A stretch of DNA of 64,000 nucleotides, taken from Dimorphilus gyrociliatus (taxonomy: Eukaryota; Annelida; Polychaeta; Dinophilidae). Positions within the stretch are counted from its first letter, which is position 1. Each line of letters begins with the position of its first letter. Both the position numbers and the translations under genes were made by a program. The stretch covers positions 186,001 through 250,000 of the forward strand of contig CAJFCJ010000029.1 in the NCBI GenBank assembly GCA_904063045.1. Direction: 5' to 3'. Below, one piece after another: positions 23,592 to 36,512 of this stretch. Under the pieces are notes generated by a model, which saw nothing but the letters and a program-made list of their open reading frames with translations, did not search any database and was not told where the DNA came from.

Positions 23592-26227
23592 TTTCTTTCC
23601 TAAATTCTAAATTTATGTCGCAAACTGATTTAAAAAGTTAACTAACGTCATACTGATAAATAGTTTCACAGCTAAAAGCATTCACAACTTAAACCACAGT
23701 CTTTCTTATGCAGTAAATGTACATTTGTCTGTGATTTTTTTTAGCTCAAACTAGATTAAAAATGTTCATGTGTCATAATAAGTGAATCTTGATAACTGAT
23801 ATAAAATGGAGCAAAGGACTATAAACGCACTGTATTTTGCAAATAGATTTGTGATAGTCGTTAAATTGAATCCTATCCAGAAGACTGGTTCAGTAAATTT
23901 ATTGATAAAAACTAATCTGCTTTAAGTTGGCAAAAAGGTTCCCATATTATAATTGAGTCATTAAAATACAGCTGAAAAATTGTATAATCCTAACCTCAAA
24001 ATACATTATATATGCAAATGAACTATTTATATCGTATTTTACGAGATTACAAGAATAGACTTTTCCTCGCCCCGTATTTGCATTGCCACTTATTTTTGCT
24101 ATAGATTTAGGATAAGGAGAAATATCGTCATACGTTAGAAATTTACCTTCTTACAACAATCTCTCGACAATCCCATTCCACATCGATAGTTTTCTTTATT
24201 AGTCGCCTTAAATAGAATAGGCAACCTATCTATAGAACCTCGGTATATCCTAGGAATGACGCATATATAGATTAACTATATATGGTATTATTCAGCTTTC
24301 CATGTTTAAATTCATTGAGGAAAAAAAAATAATTCTACTTTGCTTATTGAATTTTAAATGGTAAATTTTATTTATTAACGATATCCTTAAATTTAATTGG
24401 TAATAAAATTTATATTCTTCAGGAAAGGCATTTCCTCAGATTAATTTAATTATCGGTCGTATTCCAGTTTCAGTTGGAGGTAATAATAAAAAATAATAAA
24501 GCTACATATTCTTTCAACGTTGAATGGTTAATTTAATTGGTTTCAATTAGCTACGATTACCAATTTCAAAAGTGTAAGACCTTACCCCTTCGACATTATA
24601 AACTCCAATAGCAATAATTTGAGCCGTGGCAGAATCCTTTCCTTCAATAGATATATCTTCAACGGTTTTAACAAAGATAAAAGAAACAGACGTGGCTTAT
24701 TTTATAAACCTTATAAAAAGGCAGTTATTATCATCCAGCTTATTTCAGCTATGCTAGACAAGCTAGTAAAAATACCCGTATTATAGTAAATCTCAATGTA
24801 TTTTGGATCATATATGGATCGAAAGTAGGGCTCCACTAATGTATGCTTTCAAAAGAGAAAGGAAATGAGAGAACAAACATTATTAATATTCGATTTGGAT
24901 GGAAGGTGGTCTAAAGATGTCGATAATATTGATAAAATTAACAAACAAACCTTCAGTATTACTCATTCAATAGAAAATTTTCATGCTATAAATAACAAAG
25001 ATATAAGACAAACATTGCCCTCCTTTCATTACTAAATAATAAAAATATTCAACAAAACCCAATAATCCAGTAGTTGGATGGTAAAAAATAATCTAAATTT
25101 TTAGTATAAGGTTCTTTTCAAAGATACGAATTGATGGTAACCAATCAATCTTATAAAATACTTGTCAATTGTATTATATGTCCAAGTTGTCTAATTTACA
25201 ATATAAAAAAAAGCTGTTGTTGGATTATTTCTACAAGATAAGCAGGAATATGAAAAGTGTTTTTTGAAATTTAGTTATTTTAAAGGAAACGCTAAGGAAC
25301 TATGATAGAATTTTATCAAAATTGCAAAAAACCAAAAGAGTAATGTCAATTCTAGCACGGAGCCAAAGAGAGGTTTTCTACAAATGGAAGTGACATTTAA
25401 AGTTTATATAGTAGTGCTTAAAATTTGAAACAATAAGCTTAACCAAGTATCTATAAATTACACTGGGGATAGGTTATCTATAGATGATACAAAAGAAATA
25501 CTAACGAAGCGAAACAACTTCTGATTGATGACGCTCTAGAGCAATAGATTTACAAAAGAAAAAGTAAAATAAAGAAATATACTTCAGGTACTTTCTAGAG
25601 AATAAATTAACCGAAAAAAGGTAACAATATTTCAAAATAAAATTAATGATGCCATATCAGAACGAATAATCAATGAATAAACTTCCGTAATGGCATAGCT
25701 CGATAGCAATCAGACTATTGACAATAAAGAGTTCGACTACTATATGAAAGGAGACAAATCATCATTTCTACTTCATGTTTTTACAACAAAATAGTGTAAA
25801 CTCGAACAGGATGAAAAACCGATAAGACTATTCACATATTTTTACATCAAACGAGACACAATCAGATTTTTTTCACACGCCTAGCAACTGAAACAAATCT
25901 TTTTTGTTTGTCCTATATAACGACTAATGTTCAACTTATAGTCTAGATTATATAACAAAGATTAGTAGTTTTTAATTACTAAATATAATTTCAAGCAAAT
26001 TCCAATTATAGAATTATAGAATATATGGAAATTGGACATATTGATAACATTCAGAATAGAAAATAACTGTATTATAGCCAAAGTATATTAATTTGTATGA
26101 AAAAGATAAAGCTCCACAAGAAAGAGGCAAAAAAATTCAAAAGTTGTTTCCGGGTAAATAATCTTCCATTTATGTTTGACATATTAATCCAACAGATGGC
26201 GCTTTTTGGAAAAAAAAATATTTTGAT
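23592..26227. other. Gene-free 2.6-kb region between the GRAM and GT92 genes
   Basis: AT-rich, with stop codons in all frames. The stretch 24.8-25.9 kb has slightly mixed composition and could hold a decayed element, but I could not recognise an encoded motif, terminal inverted repeat or target-site duplication. A copy of AGATGGCGC lies at 26194. Confidence 0.45.
26194..26202 (+). promoter_or_regulatory. AGATGGCGC motif (CTCF/YY1-like core)
   Basis: An exact copy, 26 bases past the stop codon of the first GT92 gene. See the motif finding for the window-wide pattern. Confidence 0.45.
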
Positions 26228-27588
26228 TTATAAATTTGCGGAGAGTGTTCGATTTATTTGTTTGATATTATCTTCAAGCTTCAAAACAAATTTGTCTGGT
26301 GACATGCTGTCTCTTCTGTTATCTCTTCCGCAGCAGTTCACTCTAGGATTCGGACACTTCCTGTAATGGTGAAGAGTGGCAATTTCATCCACACATAGAA
26401 CCCAAAACTTTGAATATGCGAAAACCCAGTGTACTGTCAAATGGCTCACTCTTTCAGGAAGTATAATGTATTTTCTCCTACTGTCAGAGGATCTATCGTA
26501 TTTTGTTGTGACTGTTAAAGAAGCGAAAGATTTAATTCTTCTTGCGGTAGCAAACAGAATGCTTTTGAAATAAAATCCAGCCACCCTATTTCTATTTGAA
26601 AGTTGAAGAGCATTTAATTCTTTCCATAGTAAATTAGAATAGTTTATTGTCTGATTTAGGCGGCGAGGGAGAATTATTTCATCTAAATCAGTAAAGTCTA
26701 TAAAACGGGCCGAAAACATATTCCTATATAAACAATCGTTCAATGCAGATCTTTGGCCATGATACTGAACTTCGTTATCCTTCATCGGAACTTCCCATTC
26801 TATAATAGTAATCCAGTCAAATTTTTTGAGCTGTTGCGAAACTTCCTGATTTTCCGAATAAATTGTAGCCTTTGTAATACCTATTAACTTATGAAGAACT
26901 AACGCTTCTAAAAATTGAATTGATCTTCCAGCATGAATTGGAGATAAGCACCAATGAATCTCTGTCTTATTCTCAACTTTATAATAGTTTATGTTAAAGG
27001 TAACAATAGGTTTACAAGAATTATTTATTATTGACACTGCAGTTGGAAGAGATTTTCCAGTATGAGGGCATTTGACAATTGCTTCGAAATATCTGATATA
27101 CGTTTAACACTTTATAACTTTAAGCTCTCGATATTAATTTAAATGGTTATTTTTTTTACATACCTTGGTCTATGGCTATCAGGAATCACCAAGAGGGAAA
27201 CTTTCTCTACTTCGACAGTGGCGTTGTTGCTATACCACGATAAACAGTATAGGTCGTGCGTACCAACTTCAAGCATACCGAATACAATTGTTACATTCTC
27301 CCTATAGTCATAATAAGCGGAAAAAAAATATGTTCGGTCATTCCCAATCCACTTCTTACCATTAGGTGATATTACCGAAGGATATGGTATTGTGTTTGGA
27401 CAAATGCTGTACTTAGCTATTGAAAGATGATTGGCATATCCCTTGCCGAAGCGAACTTTTGAATAATGAGTTACAGCAATTCCAAATACAAGCCATGTGA
27501 GTCCAACGCAAATAAGTATTATTTTATAAAACTTAAGAAACGCTCTAAATAATTTTGTAAACAGTTTATCAAGTGTTTTGATCATCAT
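26228..27588 (-). CDS. GT92-family glycosyltransferase, copy A of three
   Basis: Two exons, 27164-27588 and 26228-27092, joined in phase 2 across a 71-base GT-AG intron; 429 residues. It is a type II membrane protein: short basic cytosolic tail, one signal anchor (about 23-40), then a luminal domain. The GT92 core is clear: HWCLSP, LHKLIGI, the YHGQ...LNDCLYRNMF block, the metal-binding FTDLDE (about 275-280) and LHHYRKCP near the end. GT92 enzymes include nematode GALT-1, a galactosyltransferase acting on core fucose of N-glycans, so a Golgi sugar transferase is likely; donor and acceptor are unknown. It is the downstream member of a same-strand trio. Its active-site block reads RSALNDC where the other copies have CAAINDC or CAAMNDC. 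Confidence 0.9.
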
Positions 27589-28456
27589 CTCACAAAATAT
27601 CTGTTAATTTTTTCAATGAAAACTTTATTGAAAATTCCTCAAGCTATTTATGTAATATACTACCTAAATTGTCAATTTTGCAGTTGGCAAAGCTCAGGGT
27701 GGAATGGCTACAACGTAAAAGAAAATATATGTAATATTTATACACCTTTTTTCAATTCTCTACAGGAGATTAACAGATTTTTAATATATTCTCTTTCAAT
27801 AACCTCCTTTAATCAACTGATACAAATAAGACAGTTATATTTTTAACTAGTTATTCTCTTTATAGTGATATTATGTACAGGGAAGAAAGAAATCTAATTG
27901 ACCTTCCAAAGATAGGATTTACGTAGAGGCGTAATTGTATATGAGTAATAACAATATAAGTAAACTTGATAAGCGATGAAGAAAGATAAATTTAAAAATG
28001 TACTTACTTCCTCAGACAGCGAGTTAGGCAACAACTGACTGCTTTTTTTGATGCTTTATATGATCTTACTTAATTGAGGTTATGTAAGGTACTCATTTTG
28101 AGTATTTTATATTAAAGAGATTTTCATTATGCGTTATACAAATTTGGTATTTTGTCAAAAGAGTCAGACTTCAATCGGCCGTAATTAAGTATTTTGACAA
28201 TTGATACCCTTTTGCATACAAGAGACCCTTTTAGACAAAAGCTTTATCGGGGTAATGCTTTCTCTTCACGATTTCCTTCAGGGTGGGCGTCTTTCTAATA
28301 CATTCTATTTGAAATTGCCCTATATATTTGTATATCACATTGTTATTTCTTTATTAGATTTTTCTGATAACAATTTAACACTAATTCACATAAAAAATGC
28401 AAAAATTTAAGAGAAGAGAAAATAAAATGTATGTAGAATTGGTAAACGATATTTAC

Positions 28457-30102
28457 TTAGGAAAATTCAGAGTGCAATTGCATAGTAATAGATAAATTAG
28501 TAGATAATGAAATAATAGGTTCTAGCAGACTCAAGGCAAATTCATCAATCATAATGGGATTATACATTTTACGTACTCCTAAACAATTTGTCTCTGGTTC
28601 TGGGCATCGCCTATAATGGTGAAGCATGGCTATACTCTTTGGTATAAAAATCTCATCGTAGCTAGGATACGAATAAGTCTTGTGCACAGACAAATAGTCA
28701 ATCCTGTTTGGTATAATAATGTATTTTCTCCTATAGATATTAGGTTTCTGATATCTTTTAACAACGTTTACAGAGGCTAGACTTGTTAAATTTTCAGGCG
28801 TTCCAAACAAATAGCTGCTGCCGTAGAAGGACGATATTGTATTATTTCTTTCTAGTTGCATGGTATCTAAATCCTGCCACAAAAGTTTATCAAATAAAAT
28901 TTGCCCCGGACTATTTCGTCGAGGTAGGAAAATTTCATCTAAATCAGTAAATATCATATAACGATTGGAGAACATATTCCTATACAAACAGTCGTTGATT
29001 GCGGCACATTGGCCATAATAATGAATGTCGTTTACATGAACTGGAATTTGCCAGTGTATCACGTCAATCCAGTCTAGATTCTTTAAATGTTTCTCTGCAG
29101 TTTTATTCGACGTATAAATAGTTGCTCGGTCTATGCCGATTAATTTATGAAGGGTGACTGCTTCTAAATAGCCAGTTAGCGGATTACCGTGTATGGGAGA
29201 TAAGCACCAGTGCTTTTCCTTATTCCCTAATTTATCAGGATAAACAATCTGTAAAGTGACCAGTGGACGACTACATGGCGCAGATGATATCGATACAGCT
29301 GAAGGCTTGGATTTGGAAGGATTATAACATCTAAGGAAAGATCCAAGATATCTGGAATAGAGGAAATAAAAAAATGTGCTTTAATAAAAGCTGTTTTGAA
29401 TTATTGATAAAACGAGGGATTTAACCAGCGCATTAATATTTCGATTAAAGGAAGAGATTGAATATTAGTTCTTGACAAACAGTTCTCTTGATTAATATAT
29501 TTGGCGCAGCTGGAGTCACTCGCCCGGAAAAATTAGCGCCGCTTTTTTAAATAAGTAAGCTGGTAATTGAGATTTTCTGAGAATTTTTTTTTAAATCTAA
29601 AAGCTTAAATGAGAAAATTAACTTTCGTTTCGTCCTTCTCTCCCTTTTGTATGAAACCGGATGTCGTCATAGTAACGCGGCGACCCGCTTCGATTCGCTC
29701 CATGCAATAAATTTAAACTAGCCTTTTTTGGTGAGTATCCGGAATAATGACAACTATGGCTTTCGATACCCGTATTCTATGTTCCTGCTCAAACCAGAGA
29801 GTACAATAATAGTCGAACGATCCAGTGAGAACAATAGAAATGATAACTACAGAATTAGTTCTATAGTCATTGTATGCTGAATAAAAATAAGAAGTATTTC
29901 GCCCAGTCCACTCTTTACCGCTATCTTGTATATCTTTTGGAAGACGGGTAATTGTTCTATTGCAAGAATGCATAGAGTTTATTGTCCAATGAGGAATTTT
30001 CTTTTCCGTCAGAGGTTGCTTATTAGATGTAGAGAATAAGAGTAATAAAAAAATCAAGTTTGCCAGCACTAAGCCAAGAATTCTTCTGATTTTCTTTATC
30101 AT
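28457..30102 (-). CDS. GT92-family glycosyltransferase, copy B (non-canonical GC splice donor)
   Basis: Exons 29723-30102 and 28457-29351, about 424 residues. An N-terminal anchor (LVLANLIFLLLLF) is followed by the same GT92 blocks as copies A and C, including HWCLSPIH, YYGQCAAINDCLYRNMF, FTDLDE (about 262-267) and LHHYRRCPEPETNC. The second exon is open without interruption from the acceptor (TTCCAG at 29352-29357) to the stop. The intron sits at the same place and phase as in A and C, but the donor is AG|GCTAGT instead of GT, with an intron of 371 bases. GC-AG introns are real but usually read GCAAGT. The gene therefore either uses a weak GC donor or has lost splicing here. All catalytic motifs are intact, which argues against old decay. 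Confidence 0.8.
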
Positions 30103-32116
30103 GATGGAGAGAACGTTATCTAAAGCTGTTGTGCTGACAGCAAAACTGGTGGCCCTTTAGCTATCGTTATTCATAAATTATGCGAGCCTTTTCTCTGTGC
30201 TTTTCACCCTGTCGCTTTGTACTCTTGTTAGTTCTGCTTATGGACAACACAAAATGAAGATTTACCCAAATGAATAAAAGATAAAACACTCCTACATATA
30301 AACTAGATTACAATTTGAATTAAACTACTCACTTTCCTCCCTTAATAGGATTGCAAGAGAAACAAAAGGTCGTCGTGTCGCTTAAGAAATTTAGACGGAT
30401 AGCACCGCTCATCTCCAAACGAAAATCGTGAGAAGAAAGCGTTAAGGGCGGGGGGAGTAATGTCGGAACGACTTACGGATAGCTATTTCATTAAATCCCG
30501 CCGGCAAGCTGTATTTGATCGTTTAATACTGTTTTCCTCTTTCTACCAAAAGCAATAGTTGCTCCATTTATGTTACGTTACTCTACTAACCCCATATATT
30601 CCATTTTGTTCGCGTGCTTAAAACGATAGAAGCAATTACTAATAATTTTAGATTATGGCTGTTAAGGACGTTGACATTATTTTTAGACGACCAAGGGAGA
30701 ACCGCCATCTATCGATAAGCAGTTCCCCTCAACAACCTTTCTTTGGCTGATAGAATATTGCATATATTTAACTATTCATCAGTTAATTTCATTTTATATC
30801 TCCCTTTCCTTTCTATATATTCTTCTTTTTTTTCCTTTACCTCTCTTACTGGTTCCTCTTTCAATATTTTCGTCCTATTCTGTCTAAATGTTTTGCTCTT
30901 TCTTATTTCCTGCTTTCGTTTCTTTTTTTGTGCAACTACTGCTGACAATTTAAAGTATGGTTGCTTTTAACTTTTCCCCGTTTTACTTGTTCTTACTTAT
31001 TTCTTTCACTAAAAAAATCGATTTTACGTAAATCAATGAATTTATAATGTGAACAAAATGAAAGAGATCACGAAAATTTTTATACTAAAATCTAATGAAG
31101 TCATTAAAGAAAGATTTTTTGAAAGAATTGACTACTTATATTAGATTAACGTCTACTTTTAAAGCAGTTAAACTGTTATAAATAAGCGATAGCTCGACTA
31201 TATATTTACATCTGTTTCCATTCTTTGTGCCTATATTTCATTTTTGAATATCAACTATATAAAAAATTACATTGACTGCATAATGTGAATTATAAAATCA
31301 ATCGTTCATCTCCCTATACAAAGTAGTAAACAGTTAGAGGAGAAAGGAAGAAACACATAACAAACATATTTCAATTTATCTTTTATTCCCTTAAAAAGCT
31401 TTTACTGATGCAAGGGTATGAGAACTGTTTCATCACGACTAAAAAGCTCTTAGGAAAAATTTTTTAGGAGCTTGAAGAAGTCCAGTTAGCTTAGTATTTA
31501 GTTTAAGTCATATTTAGGTCGTCACCGAGTCCATAGGGATTCACTTCTTTGATGACGAGGAATGGGGAATATATTATTCACTTGATAAGGTTAATTATAT
31601 GACAAAATCTCAAACTTATCTAATATTTGATAAATAAAGCATTCCCGCGATAAAACAATTAGTTAAAAAAGAGTTCTCTAATTACATGTATAATTACATG
31701 ATTTCTTTATTGTGTTGTATCTTAATGAAAATAGGGTTTTAATATCACCACTTCGATCATTATCTACAATCAACTAATCAGTCAAAAGTCTTTACAAAAT
31801 TCTATTGCGCCATCTATCGTAGAACTTTCAAGTTTGTTACCATACGCTAACTTGCAATAGTTTATGGACTATTGATAAAAAAGTATATTAATCTATTATA
31901 TTGGTCTTTTTCAAAAACACAAAGAACTGTCCCTCATTTAGTCAGTTCTGCCAAGTAATATGTGAGAACCCGTTATCTAATCTCAATCGGAATATGTTAA
32001 GACACATCTTGTAAGTCTGAATGGGAAACCATAAAAATAAGAGTTAGAAAAATGTCTCCCAGGTTATTAAAAAAAACAATAACGGTCTCCGGAAATATAT
32101 ACAAATTGAACAAAGC
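30103..32116. other. Upstream region of GT92 copy B; no gene seen
   Basis: The first 500 bases are less AT-rich and probably hold the copy B promoter. A CCGCCATCT variant of the recurring motif lies near 30703 and an exact copy at 31807-31815. I see no coding exon. Confidence 0.45.
31807..31815 (-). promoter_or_regulatory. AGATGGCGC motif (CTCF/YY1-like core)
   Basis: An exact copy on the minus strand between GT92 copies B and C. Confidence 0.45.
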
Positions 32117-32365
32117 ATGCCTTTATCAAGTGTAGACACAGAATTAAAGATTTTATTATATTCTTTAAAAGCTAAGTTCGGATTGTTCTTTTCTAATTTT
32201 CAAACAAAAGTACTTGTGCTATCGAATTTTTTTAAATGTGTTTTATCTAAATTGTTTGCAATAACAAAGATTGTAGTCATATCGATTTTTGTTACTGTTT
32301 TTTTTGCCATTGTCCCATCTATTCATATATTAGATAGTCGAGCCAAGCACCAATGCTTTGAATAG
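32117..32365 (+). CDS. Hypothetical 82-residue single-TM protein (weak)
   Basis: An ATG-initiated frame with a hydrophobic segment at about residues 48-68 (ITKIVVISIFVTVFFAIVPS) and nothing recognisable elsewhere. It stands alone on the plus strand within the GT92 cluster. It might be a chance frame in AT-rich DNA, or a relic of a GT92 first exon, which also encodes an anchor; the resemblance is only in hydrophobicity. No splice context or promoter supports it. Confidence 0.2.
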   Translation: MPLSSVDTELKILLYSLKAKFGLFFSNFQTKVLVLSNFFKCVLSKLFAITKIVVISIFVTVFFAIVPSIHILDSRAKHQCFE

Positions 32366-33798
32366 GGTTTTTGTTCCTATGAGAAGAGAAGAAATCTTAA
32401 GGCTTGCTTTTAGAGTTTTTCAGGGAACCCCTCTCAGGCTTTAACAGAGTACCTCTTTTTTCTTCTTTACAATTGAATACATAAATAGATTTGGCTAAGA
32501 AGATATGAAACTCTTTATCGTATTTATTCCAAAGCATACAATGAGGAATACTAGGTTTGTTTCGTTATAAAGACATAACGACTTTCGAATTAGATCTGTA
32601 ATCAAAAACACTGCAAAATATGAAAACATATCGTTTGTATTATTATTTATATATTATTATTCTTTCTTTCGGTTCCATGGAGGTTGTAGAGTTGTAATGC
32701 GAATGGTAAATCGGTTTAAATATTCCAACTTTTTTTCTTCTTTCCCTCCCTCTTCCTCTCTTTTGTTGTGTCAAAATTTCAAAATTAATGATAAATTCAA
32801 AGAAAAGAGGTTTTAGCCTAAGATTTATTACGATTTATCACTTTCAAAGGTCAATATAATGTTTACTTTTATTTATCGAGCTTTACAGAAAGAAAACTGT
32901 CTTTCCTAAATCACCCTACCAAATTTTTTTTAAGTAATTGCTTATCTGAATTGTTATATTGATTTACATTCAATATACTTTTAATGATTAAGTAGTATAA
33001 AGCTAAAAAAATTATTGATATAACATAGATTCAATTAATGAAATACATTATTAAAATATTTTCCTTCTCTCCAAGTAACAAAGAGTAAATTTCTTACAAC
33101 ACCTAATTTCGATTTATTCTATTTATTTTATCATAATTATTGCTTCAGCAAACACATAGTGTACATTAAGAGATTAAAGCATCTTCTTTATTTCCCTATG
33201 TTCAACGACTTTCGAAAGTAATCTAATTTCTGCGGAGAAGGCTGACACTCTACATGTGTTTGAGCCATAGAATGTTAGAAGACTCTCAAAGGCTAAAAAC
33301 ATAGAAAATTGAAAATAAAGCAGAGAATTAGCAAATAAATGACGCACAACAGGGTAGAAGATAACTCACAAAAATTAGTGGGGTAATTGACAAAAAAACA
33401 TCTGCCAGAGAACGATATAAGAATTTCTAAAGGGAATTGAAAGAAAATTTAAGAAGCTTGTTTTGCCAATAGAAAAGAAATGAAGAGAAATGAAAGTTCC
33501 TCATTAGTGACAAGTATACAAAGAAAAAAAATCCTATGGCATACGTATACACGCATACATACTAAATACTTGTCGCAAATTGGGAACATGTGCCACGTGA
33601 TTAAGATTCATGTTTACAATAATATTTCTTCTTGTTTTCTTCACAAAGAGAAGCTAATAATTTTGAACTGTAATACAATATTTATTATTATAAATTATGT
33701 ATAATTCAATACTAATGAATACTAAAAATAAATTAATAAAATAAAAAAAACGCAGTATTTTTTGAACATTCAAACGAATATCTGAAAAAATTAATTTC
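32366..33798. other. Intergenic region downstream of GT92 copy C; no gene seen
   Basis: AT-rich sequence without a supportable exon, repeat array or RNA gene. Confidence 0.45.
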
Positions 33799-35157
33799 CT
33801 ACAATTTCAAAACATTTCTATATTTATTGATTAAGTTATTTAAATGATTTTTTAATTGTAATATAAATTTATCTTCTACCATCTCATGAACTGCTGTTGT
33901 ATATCCCAAACATTCTGTTTCCGGTCTTCTACATCTTCTATAATGGTGTAGAACTGCCACGTTTTCTTGTAAATAGAGATAATGGTAATTTTTAATTGGA
34001 AAAGTATAATGTATTCCAATGAAATCAATTCTATCTGGTACTATAATGTACTTTTTTCTAGTATCTTGACGTTTTACAAATCGTTTTGTTATCTTTAAAG
34101 AAGCGGCCCCTTTAAAATAAAACGGAGTAGGAAATAGGGCACTCTGAGCATAAAATGTTGCTAAAGTATTATTATATTTTTCTTGAATTACGTCCAGATC
34201 TTTCCATAAAGATCTCGAAAGAGGATTCCCAACGTTATTAATTAAACGACGAGGCATAAAAATTTCGTCCAAATCTGTAAAAACCATATATTTTGAAGTA
34301 AACATATTTCTATATAAGCAATCATTCATAGCAGCACATTGAGCATAATAGTGTATATCCCGTACTGGTAAAGACCATTTTATTGCTGTGACCCAGGGTA
34401 CTTTATCAAACTTTCTCTTTAATACATCACTCATAACAAAAATTGTTGCTCTATCTATACCAATCGTTCGATGCAATGCTAATGATTCTGAGAGATCGTT
34501 TGAACCCAATCTAAATAACGGTGATAAACACCAATGCCTTTCCTGCGGATATGTTATTTTGTTATAAACAATCTTAATAGTTGCATTGAAATCCGTTGTA
34601 CACGGTTTTCTGGTCATTGTAACTGCGTAGGGTAGAGAATTGTTAAATGGATTTTCGCATTGGTATATCGACACATAATATCTGTTGCATTAAAAGAGAG
34701 ATGTAACTACGTCTTTAATATCAATGATTACAGTAAAATAAAATTTTGAGGGATTATCCTCTCTAACTTACTTCTTTTTATGAGTATCTGGCACTATTTT
34801 AGGCGAGACCGGAACAATCCATACACTTCTCTCAGTTTTGAACCATAATAGACAATAGAACGTTGTTACATCATTTGGAATAATTGAAATTACGGCTACA
34901 TAATTGAACCTAAAATCGTAATATGCCGAGTAAAAGAATGCACCTTCACTCTCAGACCAAACTGTTCCGCTATTATGAATTCTATTTGGAAGATACTTAA
35001 TTGGCTCTTTGCATAGAATACTCGAACGAGTAGTCCATACTTTCGATTCTTCAGCAAATTTTTTAATATATAGAATATGAAGAGAAGACACTGCCATCAA
35101 GACTATTATTATTAATAAAACAAAAATTCTCAACGACTTGTCAAAGAGTCTATTCAT
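33799..35157 (-). CDS. GT92-family glycosyltransferase, copy C
   Basis: Exons 34772-35157 and 33799-34681 with a canonical GTAAGT donor and ACAG acceptor (90-base intron), phase 2, 422 residues. A signal anchor (IFVLLIIIVLMAVSSLHIL) precedes the luminal domain. GT92 motifs: RHWCLSP, LHRTIGI, YYAQCAAMNDCLYRNMF, FTDLDE (about 263-268) and LHHYRRCRRPETECLG. It is closer to copy B than to A in the active-site block and the C-terminal Cys motif. Same orientation, same intron position and similar length show that the trio arose by tandem duplication. This is the promoter-most copy of the cluster. Confidence 0.92.
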
Positions 35158-36462
35158 ATCTTATTCGTCTGCCTTTTGATTTCTGGTTCGGTAGTGAAAA
35201 ATTATAAAAATAACCATATTTTTGTTCACAAACTATTTTATTATCCTTATACATTTAATAAGATAAAATTATTAAACATTAATAAATTATAATCGTTCAT
35301 ACCTTACCAAGATTCTCAGTTGAAATGAAGTTTAAACTGAGTAATTAATTTATTTGTAATTACTCATGAAATTTGTTGAGTACCTTAACATACCAATTTA
35401 CATACATTCTTGTTAATTAGTATTAAAATAGACCCTTAAATTAAACAATTATAAAGTCTATATAAATAAAAATGTCTTTTAAATGAAAATGTTAATTGTA
35501 TATTTATTTGTAAGAATAAAAATCTTCTGATCAAGTTAGTCTACATTTCAAGTTTGTAACTTTTACTTCTATATAGTTAAAGTAGATATATAATACATTG
35601 ACATCCTTTCAAGTCGTAAAATAAGGCACCCCAATGTTCTTTAAGATAATTTATCAAACAATTATTCCCATTTGGCATATTTTTATTAGATTTGAGGAAA
35701 TTGTAACATTTCTAACCATTCATTAAAACGTTAAATGTAACAATTTTTTATTCTTTTTCCCTTTCCTCAATATATAAATCATATATATTTATTACATTGT
35801 TCTTTCATCTCTCCGTAAGTTAAACTTAAGCGTCAATATTTTAAACATAAAATTCCTTCTGACAATTGTCGTTTTAGATTATTAAAAAAACATTTAAAAT
35901 AGTCAAAGTGACACTTTTTAACTGCATTCTTGATGAAAGAGAGACAATAAGAGCAATAAAAATGATAATAATAATAATAATAATAGTCCAAAAAGTGATA
36001 AAAACATACAACAGAAAGGTCATAGAGTTGTCTAATATTGGATTTATGCGTGCATAGAAATTTTAGGTTACTCTCTCTATATATATAATATTTATAAAAT
36101 TGTCTCCTTAGGTTAAATTATTAACATATTTAAATTTTGATTGTGTGCCTTTCTCTCTCTTTCTTTATTTTAATGCAATCATTATTAATTTTGTTAATAT
36201 TTCAATATTTTAGAATTTATCAATAATTTATGTTACTGAATTGAATCTCTAAAAATTTTAGTGACGTTTGTAATTGCTATATTTTGTATTAATATTTATA
36301 AAATATAGATGGCACTACGAATAAAAATTATGAAAGACACGAATAAAGAGAGAGGGAAAGAAAAATCAATTTTGCTTTGTTCACCTGGTTTGTACCTTTG
36401 CGAATATACTTTTTTCTTAAACAAAGAAGAATAAAATTGTAAATATGTGATATGTATAGTGT

Positions 36463-36512
<50 letters not shown>

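Noticed and set aside
24800-25900. Possible decayed transposon
   Set aside because: No terminal repeats, no target duplication and no recognisable transposase motif in any frame.
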